NCBI GenBank assembly: GCA_018609055.1
Contig: JABAYJ010000009.1
Span: 550,156 to 614,155 of the forward strand
Direction: 5' to 3'
DNA: 64,000 bases
Source: Flavobacteriales bacterium
Lineage (GTDB): Bacteria > Bacteroidota > Bacteroidia > Flavobacteriales_D > CAJJDF01
The position numbers and the translations under genes are program-made. The notes beneath the pieces were generated by a model. It ran no database searches. It was not told where the DNA came from and was given only the letters and a program-made list of their open reading frames with translations. This document shows, in pieces, positions 53,670-62,115 of the stretch (its first letter is position 1; the number at the start of each line of letters is the position of its first letter).

Positions 53670-54476
53670 TTATAGTTGAAATCCTTGAACGAAATTATCT
53701 GAGTTAAACGAACTTAAATCTATTTCCTTCTCAAAAACCCCATAAACAGTAGAGCCAGTTCCGCTCATAGATGAATAAATTGCACCAAGTTTATAACATT
53801 GATTTTTTAGACTTTCTATAGAAGGATATTGCTTGAAAATAGAAGGTTCAAAATCATTAAAAATTGAGTTTTTCCATTCAGAGATAGGAGTGGAGTTTAC
53901 TACATTTTTCAGGTCAGAATTTCGATTTTTTTTTAGTTTTAAATTAGAGAAAGTCATCTTAGTACTAACATGAATTTTAGGGTTAATTACAGCTATATAA
54001 TATCCAGACAAAGATATAGTTATGTCACTTAATATGTCGCCAGTTCCGTGAACTAACTTCGGTTTGTTTTGGATAAAAAACGGACAATCACTACCAATTT
54101 TTAAAGCTAGTTTTTCTAGTTGTTCAACCGATAAATCTAAATTAAAATAATCATTCAATCCATTAAGCATAAAAGCACCATCTGCTGACCCACCTCCAAG
54201 TCCAGCTCCAATAGGAATATTCTTGTGAACATAAATAGAAACTGGTGGTATATCTTTAATTTCCTTAATAAATTGATAAGCTTGAAGAATAGAATTCGAT
54301 TTCTCGTCATCTATTTCTATCGAGCTTTCAAAGCTCAGTTTATTCGATTCGATAAACTCTAAAGAATCAAAAAAAGGAACAGGTAAAAAGATGCTTTCCA
54401 AGTTGTGGTAGCCGTCTTTTCGCTTGTTAAGGACAGATAGCCCCAGATTTATTTTAGCATTTGGAAAAACAATCAT
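53670..54476 (-). CDS. ispE: 4-diphosphocytidyl-2-C-methyl-D-erythritol kinase
   Basis: A GHMP-family kinase of the non-mevalonate (MEP) isoprenoid pathway, which supplies the precursors for the carotenoids and retinal used by the proteorhodopsin. In this 268-residue protein the ATP motif NIPIGAGLGGGSADG (about 86-100) and the starts FPNAKINLGLSVLNKRKDGYHNL and SGTGSTVYGVF are visible. The start is set at 54476 (MIVFPNAKINLG), because the longer frame to 54506 would run into the hairpin of the previous gene. It is downstream of the DUF4139 gene but separated by that terminator. Confidence 0.95.
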   Translation of the reverse strand: MIVFPNAKINLGLSVLNKRKDGYHNLESIFLPVPFFDSLEFIESNKLSFESSIEIDDEKSNSILQAYQFIKEIKDIPPVSIYVHKNIPIGAGLGGGSADGAFMLNGLNDYFNLDLSVEQLEKLALKIGSDCPFFIQNKPKLVHGTGDILSDITISLSGYYIAVINPKIHVSTKMTFSNLKLKKNRNSDLKNVVNSTPISEWKNSIFNDFEPSIFKQYPSIESLKNQCYKLGAIYSSMSGTGSTVYGVFEKEIDLSSFNSDNFVQGFQL

Positions 54477-54498
54477 CAAGGCAAATATCCATAAAAAA

Positions 54499-54536
54499 AC
54501 TCTCAAACTCTAATTATTAATTAAGAGTTTGAGAGT
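54499..54536 (-). terminator. Hairpin terminator of the DUF4139 gene
   Basis: ACTCTCAAACTC (54499-54510) pairs with GAGTTTGAGAGT (54525-54536) around a 14-base loop. It is followed on the minus strand by a T-run opposite the A-run at 54493-54498. It separates the DUF4139 gene from ispE and supports the shorter ispE start. Confidence 0.8.
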
Positions 54537-54560
54537 TGGTAATCTATCTGACTTCTATAG

Positions 54561-56255
54561 TTACAACTTACTCAAATCAAGAGGTTTGTTGTTGTCGTAT
54601 TCTACTTTGTAAGTGTAGTTTAGCTCTTTGGTTTGTTTAGAGTTTAATGTAAACTTCCACACCATCATACCAGTTTTTTCATTTAGTTTAGCACGTGATT
54701 TATTCTCAACACTCACTACAATTGTTTTATCCTGAGATACTGGGATGTGATCTTCTACTATGATATTATACTTTCTTGTACTCATGTTTTTCACAATCAA
54801 ATCATAAGAAACAGTAGTTGTTTTTCTGTTAGAGAATACTTTGTCTCTTGACTTCTCCGCATCTTTAGTTCTTTTAATCCTTACGTTTCTGTCGTTTCCT
54901 AATGAAATATATAAAGTATCGTTAGCTGTTGGGTTAATTCTCGTTTCTCCAATATAACTTCCACCATAATACAAGTTTGCTTTAGATGGTAGTAAATCTA
55001 AATCTTCCCAATCTACTAACTCGGCAACTAAATAGGATTCCTTATCGTATTTCGGCACTAAATAATGGTTGTAATTTGCTTTTATAGATTGCTGATTCAC
55101 AGCTACTAAATGTGCTTGGTTATCAGCTTTTATCGTGTAATTTAAATCGATTTTATATTCTACATTTGCCATAGTTTGGCTCTTAACCGTATACTTGGTA
55201 GAACGAACAGCAGAGGGCAATTTCTCTTGGTCCTTATAGTAACTATTAGTACTCAAACTTTCTGTTGCCATGTCTGCACTTGCAACTCTCACTGAGTTTA
55301 ATGAAACCTCGTTTAGTCTTGTTGTAGTTTTTTTTGCATCTTGGTAATAGCCAATATTTGGATTGTAATAATTTATAAACCAAGTACTAAGCTCAGGTTT
55401 CACTTTGTTTTTATAAGGATTGTTTGTAGATAAAGTAAGTTTCACATTTTTCCAATCTTCACCAGTGTTTTGGTAAACAGTAGCTTTCATTGTTAAATCT
55501 ACAGGAGTATTAATGTCTTTAACCCTTATGTCATAACTTGGCGACCAACTTGCGTTAGATACAAAGTAAGTAACCGTCATACTTCCTGTCATTTCTCGCT
55601 TAGCTTGTACAGTTACAATTATTTGGTTTACTGGACTTTCCTTAGGCTTCACATTATTTTTATTGTAATTATTAAGGTCAGAAATTCGTCTGTTAATTTT
55701 AGTTCGCAATTCGCTAATTTCAGTTTGTCTTCTTCTGTATTGTTGATCTAGATCATTTAAGTCGCTTAATTGTTGTCTTAAATAGGAGAGAGAAGCTTTA
55801 ACTGTTGGTAAAGTATCCTTATTAAAAACATTATTCTTTAGTAATAGATTTTTTTCGGTACCCAAGTTTTGAATTTTAACTGAAATACTTCTGTTTTCAA
55901 AATCTAAATCCTGAACAGAATCCCTCATTTTTATAATTCTCTGCGTTATTTTATTTGGAATAGCTTTGTTTTCCTCAGGTTTAGGATATTTAATCCCTTT
56001 TTTAGAATCCAAAATTATATAATCTCCAAGTCCTTGTACTTGAATAGTTTTCTGATTCACATAAGGCGAAACATTATTAAAATAGAGAGTATTTACTCCT
56101 TTTTTAAGCACTACTTTTCCTTTTCTGGATACTTGAGCTCCATTGAGGTAAATAGTTACGTTTTTAATTTTGGAATTAATGTCTTTGTCATTATTTGCTT
56201 CTGCAGAAGGCAATAATAGGAAAAGACCTAAGAAAGTAAAAAGAAAGTTTTTCAT
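54561..56255 (-). CDS. DUF4139/DUF4140 (MuiA-like) secreted protein
   Basis: A 564-residue periplasmic or surface protein: signal peptide (to about AEAN), the DUF4140 N-terminal domain (IKNVTIYLNGAQVSRKGKVVLKKGVNTLYFNNVSPYVN, about residues 30-67), a coiled-coil stretch (about 100-205), and the DUF4139 domain (KREMTGSMTVTYFVSNASWSPSYDIRVKD to the end). It is widespread in Bacteroidota; a related gene is called mucoidy inhibitor A, but the biochemical function is unknown. It has a strong terminator directly after it. There is a 432-bp gene-poor gap upstream. Confidence 0.9.
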   Translation of the reverse strand: MKNFLFTFLGLFLLLPSAEANNDKDINSKIKNVTIYLNGAQVSRKGKVVLKKGVNTLYFNNVSPYVNQKTIQVQGLGDYIILDSKKGIKYPKPEENKAIPNKITQRIIKMRDSVQDLDFENRSISVKIQNLGTEKNLLLKNNVFNKDTLPTVKASLSYLRQQLSDLNDLDQQYRRRQTEISELRTKINRRISDLNNYNKNNVKPKESPVNQIIVTVQAKREMTGSMTVTYFVSNASWSPSYDIRVKDINTPVDLTMKATVYQNTGEDWKNVKLTLSTNNPYKNKVKPELSTWFINYYNPNIGYYQDAKKTTTRLNEVSLNSVRVASADMATESLSTNSYYKDQEKLPSAVRSTKYTVKSQTMANVEYKIDLNYTIKADNQAHLVAVNQQSIKANYNHYLVPKYDKESYLVAELVDWEDLDLLPSKANLYYGGSYIGETRINPTANDTLYISLGNDRNVRIKRTKDAEKSRDKVFSNRKTTTVSYDLIVKNMSTRKYNIIVEDHIPVSQDKTIVVSVENKSRAKLNEKTGMMVWKFTLNSKQTKELNYTYKVEYDNNKPLDLSKL

Positions 56256-56687
56256 GGTGTGTTGTTTTTATTTTCTTGTCTGTACACCTGTTTTAAAAAA
56301 AGGTTCAAAGGAAAATAAAAAAGACCCATACTGAAGTTTTATAAACTTCTAGAGAAATGGTTGAAGATTCCCAAATATTTCTGTAATCCTCTGTATTGCA
56401 ATAAAGCAAACCGATAAATCGGTTGAGGCCCGCCATCATTATTCGAAGTTCATCTCCAATATTAAAAATGTTAAGTTTATATAACGGTTTGTATGGGTCA
56501 GTAGGTTTGAAAGAACTTATCTATATATCAAAGATATAGTATTTTTTATTGTGTTGTGAAATAAAATATTAAAAATATAAGCAATTAACAATCACATAGT
56601 TTCAATAAATAAGATTCGAACTAAAATTATTGGAATGGGAATTCCATTTGGTAAATTGAAAAAAAAATCCTATTTTAATAAGGAAAT
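56256..56687. other. 432-bp gap with small hairpins and no gene
   Basis: No convincing frame is seen here. Two perfect inverted repeats are visible: GAAGTTT/AAACTTC (56333-56349) and AACCGAT/ATCGGTT (56409-56424). The rest is AT-rich and probably holds the promoters of the divergent DUF4139 gene and the zinc-ribbon gene. I cannot identify an RNA. Confidence 0.45.
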
Positions 56688-57098
56688 ATGGGAATACTAG
56701 AAGAAATAGAACAGTACGAATACCATTGCCCAAGTTGTAATGAAAATTTACATGCTAAGGAGGGTATAGAATTTTTAACTAAAAATTCTGAAGACAAAAT
56801 GATGTCAATTTTTTTAGACCCTGGAATAGGAAAGTATGATTTCCGTTTCGACTATTCTCACAATTTTAAACAAGGAGAAAAAGTAGACTTTTTCTGTCCT
56901 CATTGCGAAAAAAGTTTGCAATCATCCAAGCATACCGATTATGTGGAAATATTAATGGTAGTAAGCGAAGCAGTTAAATTTGAAGTGTTGTTTTCTAGAG
57001 TTTTTGGAGTTAAAAGAACTTACATAGTAATGGTAGATTATGTAGAAAAACACGGAGAAGAAAATTCTTTAGACTTTGATGAATTATTCGAGATTTAA
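56688..57098 (+). CDS. Zinc-ribbon-type hypothetical protein
   Basis: A 136-residue cytoplasmic protein. Two Cys pairs, CPSC (about 14-17) and CPHC (about 70-73), could form one zinc ribbon across 50 residues. The rest is acidic (EKHGEENSLDFDELFEI at the end). No family is recognised. It converges with the ComF-like gene, the last four bases overlapping (57095-57098). Confidence 0.75.
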   Translation: MGILEEIEQYEYHCPSCNENLHAKEGIEFLTKNSEDKMMSIFLDPGIGKYDFRFDYSHNFKQGEKVDFFCPHCEKSLQSSKHTDYVEILMVVSEAVKFEVLFSRVFGVKRTYIVMVDYVEKHGEENSLDFDELFEI

Positions 57099-57772
57099 GC
57101 AAGAGCTCTTGCAAGCGCCAAAACTTTAATCTTTACATTTTTACTTTTTCCAATCTCTTTCATGCACTCAATTAAAGTAGAGCCAGTGGTCATTACATCA
57201 TCAATTAGTAGGATGTTTTTATTATCAAAAAGGGTTATGTCTTTGATCGAAAAAGCACTTTTAACATTTTCAATTCTAGCTTTTTTACTTTTTTTTGTTT
57301 GAGTTTCAGTGTTTTTTATTCGAATTAAATTATCATTATTTACAGGCTTTGAGATAATATTTGAGATTCCTTTTGCAAGAATTTCACTTTGGTTATAACC
57401 TCTTTGATATAATTTCTTTGGATGAAGAGGAACTGGAACAATGAAATCTATATCCAAAAGGGAGGATTGAAAATCACTTCCCATTAACTCGCCAAGATAA
57501 ACTCCAAGCTTTGTATTGGATTTGTATTTCAACTCATGCAATAGGTGTTGAGTTTTTCCGTTTTTATCAAAGTCGAATAGGTGAGAGGCACCAATAAAGC
57601 TTGGAGATTCTGAAAGTAATTGTGACGTTTGGGAGTTTTTATCAATGTTGAGCTCTCCTTTTGGCAAAAAGAAAAAACAGGAGGAACATATAAATTTCTC
57701 ATTCTGAACCAAGGCATTGTTACAACCTACACAGTTATTAGGAAAACCAAGATGAATTAAATTTTTAAACAC
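57095..57772 (-). CDS. ComF-family phosphoribosyltransferase-like protein
   Basis: A 225-residue double zinc-finger phosphoribosyltransferase-type protein. Cys14, Cys17, Cys29 and Cys32 form the N-terminal zinc finger (CVGC...CSSC). The PRPP-binding loop ILLIDDVMTTGSTLIE is at about 185-200, and VPVPLHPKKLYQRGYNQSEILAKG is the ComF signature. ComF is needed for DNA uptake in naturally competent bacteria, but its chemistry is not defined. Whether competence exists here is unknown. Confidence 0.93.
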   Translation of the reverse strand: MFKNLIHLGFPNNCVGCNNALVQNEKFICSSCFFFLPKGELNIDKNSQTSQLLSESPSFIGASHLFDFDKNGKTQHLLHELKYKSNTKLGVYLGELMGSDFQSSLLDIDFIVPVPLHPKKLYQRGYNQSEILAKGISNIISKPVNNDNLIRIKNTETQTKKSKKARIENVKSAFSIKDITLFDNKNILLIDDVMTTGSTLIECMKEIGKSKNVKIKVLALARALA

Positions 57773-57844
57773 GACAAAATAAATTTCGTTTTATACCAAT
57801 ATGCCTCATAATTTACATATTTTTACACAGCTAAAATACTCTCT

Positions 57845-58777
57845 ATGAAAAATAAAACACCACTATTAGTTACAGCCTTAATAATATTAGCGCTTGTAGC
57901 AGCTTTTTTTGGTTATGAATTAAATACTCAAACCAAGCAAAACAATATTTATGCTCAGGATATTGCTAAAATGGAAGATCTAATCCAAGGAAATGGAATG
58001 GGCGATATGCTGGAAGATGATATCTCGGTTTCGCTTGAGAACTTATTGGAAGATTATAACTCAGTATCTACAGACAATGTGGCGCTTAGTGATAGTATTA
58101 ATATTCAAAAGCAAAAAGTAACCTTGATGTTGAAGGAATTAGAAAATTCTGAAAACAGAAGAAAATATACTGCAAGAGAGCTTTTTAAAATGAAAAAAGA
58201 AGCGCAAACACTTAGAAACGTAATGAAAAACTATGTGTACAAAGTAGATTCTTTAAATACTTTGAACAAAGAGTTAATGGCAGAAATGAAGGTGAAGGAC
58301 AATAGAATTACTGAAGTATCTGGAGAAAGAGATCTGTTTAAAGAACAAACTGCTGATTTATCTAAAACAGTTGCTCTAGGTTCTAAACTTCAGATATTAG
58401 CATTGTATTCTCAGCCAATAAGAATAAGAAGCAGTGGAAGTTTTACAGAAACAACAAGAGCTAAAAGAGCCGATCAGATTAAATCATGTTTCAAAATTGC
58501 AGGTAACACAATAGCCGAAGCAGGAAGTAAAACATTTCACATGAGAGTTATTTCTCCTGAAGGAAAAGTGCTTACTAATACCAAAAGTTCTGAGCAAATG
58601 ATTGGTGAAGAATCAGTAACAATGAGTATCTCTAGATCTATCGATTACCAAAACACTCCTGTTGATTTATGTATTTTTTACGAAAAATCTATGGGATCAC
58701 TTCCAGTTGGAGATTATAAAGTAGAAATTTACACGGATGGAGCCAAAGTAGGAAGTTCAACATTTGCATTAAGATAA
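57845..58777 (+). CDS. Membrane-anchored coiled-coil protein, Bacteroidota-conserved
   Basis: A 310-residue protein with one N-terminal membrane span (LLVTALIILALVAAFFGYEL, about 6-25), a long helical coiled-coil region (about 30-175) and a C-terminal beta domain (ILALYSQPIRIRSSGSFTETTRAKRADQIKSCFKIAGN to the end). The beta domain is probably on the periplasmic side. I recognise it only as conserved in Bacteroidota. It is 21 bp upstream of the next gene, which suggests an operon with 58799 and aspC-like. Confidence 0.75.
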   Translation: MKNKTPLLVTALIILALVAAFFGYELNTQTKQNNIYAQDIAKMEDLIQGNGMGDMLEDDISVSLENLLEDYNSVSTDNVALSDSINIQKQKVTLMLKELENSENRRKYTARELFKMKKEAQTLRNVMKNYVYKVDSLNTLNKELMAEMKVKDNRITEVSGERDLFKEQTADLSKTVALGSKLQILALYSQPIRIRSSGSFTETTRAKRADQIKSCFKIAGNTIAEAGSKTFHMRVISPEGKVLTNTKSSEQMIGEESVTMSISRSIDYQNTPVDLCIFYEKSMGSLPVGDYKVEIYTDGAKVGSSTFALR

Positions 58778-58798
58778 ACAACCGAGAAATTATTAAGT

Positions 58799-59473
58799 AT
58801 GAGTCAAGATAATTATTTGAGTTTGCAGACATTAGTCAAAGACTTAAACAAAAAAATAACTAAGCTAGAAAAAGGAAAGTTAAGTTTAACCGACTTAAAC
58901 GAAGCTTTGGAGCATAGCCGTGATGTATATGAAAGATTAACAATCATCAGGTACAAGGCTTTACTTGAGAAACAAGAAATTGTTCAGGAGATTAAAGAAG
59001 AAATTGCTTCTGAAAAAGAACAATCACCAGCTGAGATTAAAGAGATAATAGAAGAGAAAGTAGAAGAAAGTTCGTTTGCTTTTAATTTTGATTTGACTGA
59101 AGAGGAAACTTTAGATATTTCACCAAACCAAAGAAACTTACTAGATGAAATTCAGGAAGTAGGAGGGGAATCGGTAAATGAAAAGTATGCAGAAGGAACA
59201 CAGCCTGAGTCTGTTGCTGAAAAAATGACAAATACTAAAATAGAAGATTTGAGAAAAGCCATTGCGCTTAATCAAAAATTCTTGTTCATGAAAGACTTGT
59301 TCTCAGGAGAGAAAAGTGCTTATGATGAAGCTATCGATAAACTAAATTCCTGCCACACGATACAAGAAGCCAAAAGCTTTTTAGCATCTGAGGTGGAAAA
59401 CAAATACAATTGGGAGCAAGAAACTCCTGCAGTAGAGCAGTTTAATAACTTGCTCGAAAGAAAATTTTTATAA
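58799..59473 (+). CDS. Conserved hypothetical protein rich in acidic residues
   Basis: A 224-residue cytoplasmic protein with an N-terminal helical hairpin (LQTLVKDLNKKITKLEKGKLSLTDLNEALEHSRDVYERLTIIRYKALLEK, about 8-57), an acidic linker (about 60-130) and a C-terminal helical domain (AIALNQKFLFMKDLFSGEKSAYDEAIDKLNSCHTIQEAKSFL). The C-terminal part is a pattern seen at the ends of many Bacteroidota hypothetical proteins. Function unknown. It is the middle gene of a block (coiled-coil protein, this one, PLP aminotransferase, PorT). Confidence 0.78.
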   Translation: MSQDNYLSLQTLVKDLNKKITKLEKGKLSLTDLNEALEHSRDVYERLTIIRYKALLEKQEIVQEIKEEIASEKEQSPAEIKEIIEEKVEESSFAFNFDLTEEETLDISPNQRNLLDEIQEVGGESVNEKYAEGTQPESVAEKMTNTKIEDLRKAIALNQKFLFMKDLFSGEKSAYDEAIDKLNSCHTIQEAKSFLASEVENKYNWEQETPAVEQFNNLLERKFL

Positions 59474-59480
59474 AATAACT

Positions 59481-60671
59481 ATGAACATAGCACAAAGAAT
59501 CCAATCTATGGAGCCCTCGGCTACCCTAGAAATGGCTAAAAAAAGTAGAGAGCTAAAGTCTCAGGGCTTAGATATAATAAGTTTAAGTTTGGGCGAACCC
59601 GATTTTGATACTCCTGAGTACATCAAAAACGCAGGGATAAATGCTATAGTTAATAACATCACTAAATATCCGCCAGTAGCTGGATTTATGGAGTTACGTG
59701 AGGCTATCTCAACAAAATTTAAAAGAGACAATAACTTAGATTACAAACCAAGTCAGGTTGTGGTTTCTACTGGAGCTAAACAATCGCTTGCCAATATATT
59801 TTTAAGTGTATTGGATGAAGGGGACGAAGTAATTATTTTTGCTCCTTATTGGGTAACTTATTACGAGCAAATTAAACTAGCTCAAGGAGTTCCTGTGGTT
59901 TTACAATCGGATATTTCTTCGGATTATAAAATTAACCCAGAAGAACTAAAGAAAGCTATTAACGAGAAAACTAAACTGATAATTTTCAGTTCTCCATGTA
60001 ATCCTTCGGGAACAGTTTTTTCTAAAGAAAACTTAAGCGAAATTGCTAATATCGTTAAAGATCACCCAGAAGTTGTAATAATTAGTGATGAAATTTATGA
60101 GTTGATAAATTTTGAAGGAAAACATGAAAGTATTGCTCAGTTTGATTCGGTAAAAGAACAAACAGTTATTGTAAATGGTGTATCTAAAGGATTTGCCATG
60201 ACAGGTTGGCGATTGGGTTATATTGCCGCTCCACAATGGCTTGCAGACGCTTGTATTAAAGCTCAGGGGCAAATTACTTCAGGAACTTCTACTGTGTCGC
60301 AAATGGCAGCTATTGAGGCTCTAAGCCAATCTCCATCAAAGGTAGATTACATGGTGAAGGAGTTTAAAGAAAGAAAAGAAATTGTAGTTGCAGGACTTAA
60401 TGCAATTGATGGCGTTATTTGTAACAATCCAACTGGTGCTTTTTACGTATTTCCTGATGTGAGTGCTTTCTTCGGAAAATCTTACGAGGGGAAAGCGATA
60501 AACAATGCTTCTGAATTGGCTTTGTTTGTTCTAGAACAAGGAAAAGTATCGATTGTAACTGGTGATGCTTTTGGAACGCCTACAACCATCAGAATATCGT
60601 ATGCTGCATCCAAAGAAAGTTTGATAGAGGCAATTAAACGAATTAAGGAAGCGTTAAGTTTATTAAAGTAA
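59481..60671 (+). CDS. Class I PLP-dependent aminotransferase, aspartate type
   Basis: A 396-residue fold-type I enzyme. It shows SLGEPDFDTPEYIKNAG (about 37-53), the PLP-binding FSSPCNPSGTVFSKE (about 174-188) and the Schiff-base lysine in VNGVSKGFAMTGWRLGYIAAP (about residue 235). It most likely uses aspartate and 2-oxoglutarate, or a closely related aromatic or neutral amino acid pair. It is 7 bp downstream of the previous gene and 5 bp upstream of porT, and is co-transcribed with both. Confidence 0.93.
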   Translation: MNIAQRIQSMEPSATLEMAKKSRELKSQGLDIISLSLGEPDFDTPEYIKNAGINAIVNNITKYPPVAGFMELREAISTKFKRDNNLDYKPSQVVVSTGAKQSLANIFLSVLDEGDEVIIFAPYWVTYYEQIKLAQGVPVVLQSDISSDYKINPEELKKAINEKTKLIIFSSPCNPSGTVFSKENLSEIANIVKDHPEVVIISDEIYELINFEGKHESIAQFDSVKEQTVIVNGVSKGFAMTGWRLGYIAAPQWLADACIKAQGQITSGTSTVSQMAAIEALSQSPSKVDYMVKEFKERKEIVVAGLNAIDGVICNNPTGAFYVFPDVSAFFGKSYEGKAINNASELALFVLEQGKVSIVTGDAFGTPTTIRISYAASKESLIEAIKRIKEALSLLK

Positions 60672-60676
60672 TAAAG

Positions 60677-61393
60677 ATGATAAAGAACCTAGTAATTTTT
60701 TGCGGAATGATTCTACTGCTAGCAAGCAGTGAGTTGAAAGCGCAACACAATAAACCTCTAAATCTTCCCGATTTTACAAAAACAGCTTATCACTGGGGTT
60801 TTTGGTTGGGATACACTCAGTCTTCTCTTGTTCCTACTCGTAAAGCCGATTATACGTTTAGTGATTCATTAATTTCTATCAATCCAATATCAGTTGGTTC
60901 ATTTGCTGTAGGTCCTATGGGTTCTGTATCTTTTAACGAAAATGTAAAGTTAAGAATGGCTATTTTACTTTCTTTCCAGGACAGAAACATGGATTATCGT
61001 TTTTATATAAAAGACACTACAGAAGTATTTACCAAAGAATTACGTTCCGTTTATACCGAATTTCCTTTGCAGCTTAAGTTTGTAACCAACCGTATTAATA
61101 ATGTTGCTTTTTATGCAACATTGGGAGGGAAGTATGGAATAGATTGGTCGAGTAACATTAATGTGAAAGAAGAGTTTGATTATGATGATGTTTTAAAAAT
61201 AAAAAAATCTAATATTGCTTATTCAGTAGGTGGTGGAGTAGATTTTTACCTACAATACTTCAAATTTGGGATAGATTTAAGGCTAGATATGGGATTAAAC
61301 AATGTATTGGTTCCCAACAAAACCTTTTATTCTTCGCCCTTAGAAAGCATGCGAACAAGGATGTGGCAGTTATCATTCACATTTGAGGGATAA
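60677..61393 (+). CDS. porT: PorT-type outer-membrane protein of the type IX secretion system
   Basis: A 238-residue outer-membrane beta-barrel protein with signal peptide (MIKNLVIFCGMILLLASSELKAQ). The PorT-typical N-terminus HNKPLNLPDFTKTAYHWGFWLGYTQSSL and the middle FPLQLKFVTNRINNVAFYATLGGKYGIDWSS are visible, and the protein ends with a C-terminal beta strand (QLSFTFEG). PorT is required for T9SS function in Porphyromonas and flavobacteria. The two sorting-domain proteins in this window are possible clients. The tRNA-Gln gene follows. Confidence 0.88.
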   Translation: MIKNLVIFCGMILLLASSELKAQHNKPLNLPDFTKTAYHWGFWLGYTQSSLVPTRKADYTFSDSLISINPISVGSFAVGPMGSVSFNENVKLRMAILLSFQDRNMDYRFYIKDTTEVFTKELRSVYTEFPLQLKFVTNRINNVAFYATLGGKYGIDWSSNINVKEEFDYDDVLKIKKSNIAYSVGGGVDFYLQYFKFGIDLRLDMGLNNVLVPNKTFYSSPLESMRTRMWQLSFTFEG

Positions 61394-61456
61394 AATTATT
61401 TCTATTTGTTTGTTATAACTTTATAAAGTTTTATATTTGCAATCTCAAAACGAGAA

Positions 61457-61529
61457 TGTCTCATGGTGTAACTGGCAACACGTCTGTTTTTGGTACAGAA
61501 GAGTCTAGGTTCGAGCCCTAGTGAGACAA
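61457..61529 (+). tRNA. tRNA-Gln(TTG)
   Basis: All arms fold. The 7-bp acceptor stem is TGTCTCA (61457-61463) with TGAGACA (61522-61528), followed by discriminator A (61529). The D-arm starts TGGTGTAACTGG. The anticodon stem TCTGT/ACAGA closes the 7-base loop TTTTGGT, in which TTG is the anticodon. The T-arm is CTAGG/CCTAG around TTCGAGC. The CCA end is not encoded. The cassette array begins about 590 bp downstream. Confidence 0.95.
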
Positions 61530-61533
61530 CAAA

Positions 61534-61562
61534 AAGCCGTCCTGCAAAGGATGGCTTTTTTT
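61534..61562 (+). terminator. Terminator after tRNA-Gln
   Basis: AGCCGTCC pairs with GGATGGCT, with one G-T pair, followed by a T-run. It begins 5 bases after the tRNA end and would end the tRNA transcript. Confidence 0.75.
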
Positions 61563-62115
61563 GTTTTTAGCTGTTAGATTCTATCAGAACCCTTATTCTG
61601 AAATTTGTCAGGATAAACTTCTTTTAAATGTTTTTCTTTAATATTCGGCTGATATAGTCTGACAAGAAAAAAGGGTGAACAAAGAGAAAAAAGGAATTAA
61701 TTACTTCTGTAATTATTGTGTGTAATAAATTATCTTCTATTTCATTAAAATTATGTGTGAAAGTCCATGACCTTTCGTGTCTTTATTTCTTTAAGCTTAA
61801 ACTTTTTTTGTTCACTGTCAAAATTGCTGAACTATTAGCCCCACTTTTGTCTATGTTTACAATTCTTGTTCTCAAAAAAAAACTGTGCCAATTTCAAATT
61901 AGATAAATAGGAATCTATAGTCTGTTTACTGTATCTTTTTAATTGAAATATCTCTTTAAAAGATTCTATTTATTTTTCATATACTTGCGATTTACATCCA
62001 GTTAGGTGCCCTAATCAACAATAAGTTAATTTACAAAAAATTATAACTCCTATGAATTTTAACCATGACTATTAACGTATTACATAAATTATTAGTAACT
62101 TATGGAAATAAACAA
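61563..62115. other. Gap between tRNA-Gln and the cassette array
   Basis: About 550 AT-rich bases with no convincing gene; the longest frame (61718-61906, 62 residues, low complexity) has no homology-like pattern. No integrase gene or attI site is recognised. GTTAGGT at 62001-62007 fits the canonical integron core GTTRRRY but has no matching partner that I can see. Its role, if any, is not known. Confidence 0.5.

Noticed and set aside
61718..61906. Frame of 62 residues in the gap after tRNA-Gln
   Set aside because: Low-complexity, Leu/Phe-rich translation of AT-rich DNA, no family pattern, no neighbour that needs it.
62001..62007. GTTAGGT as an attI or attC core
   Set aside because: It matches the canonical GTTRRRY but has no complementary AAC box or fold that I can see; kept only as an observation.
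61563..62115. Integron-integrase gene to the left of the array
   Set aside because: No frame of integrase length on either strand in the gap, and the genes further left are housekeeping and T9SS genes.
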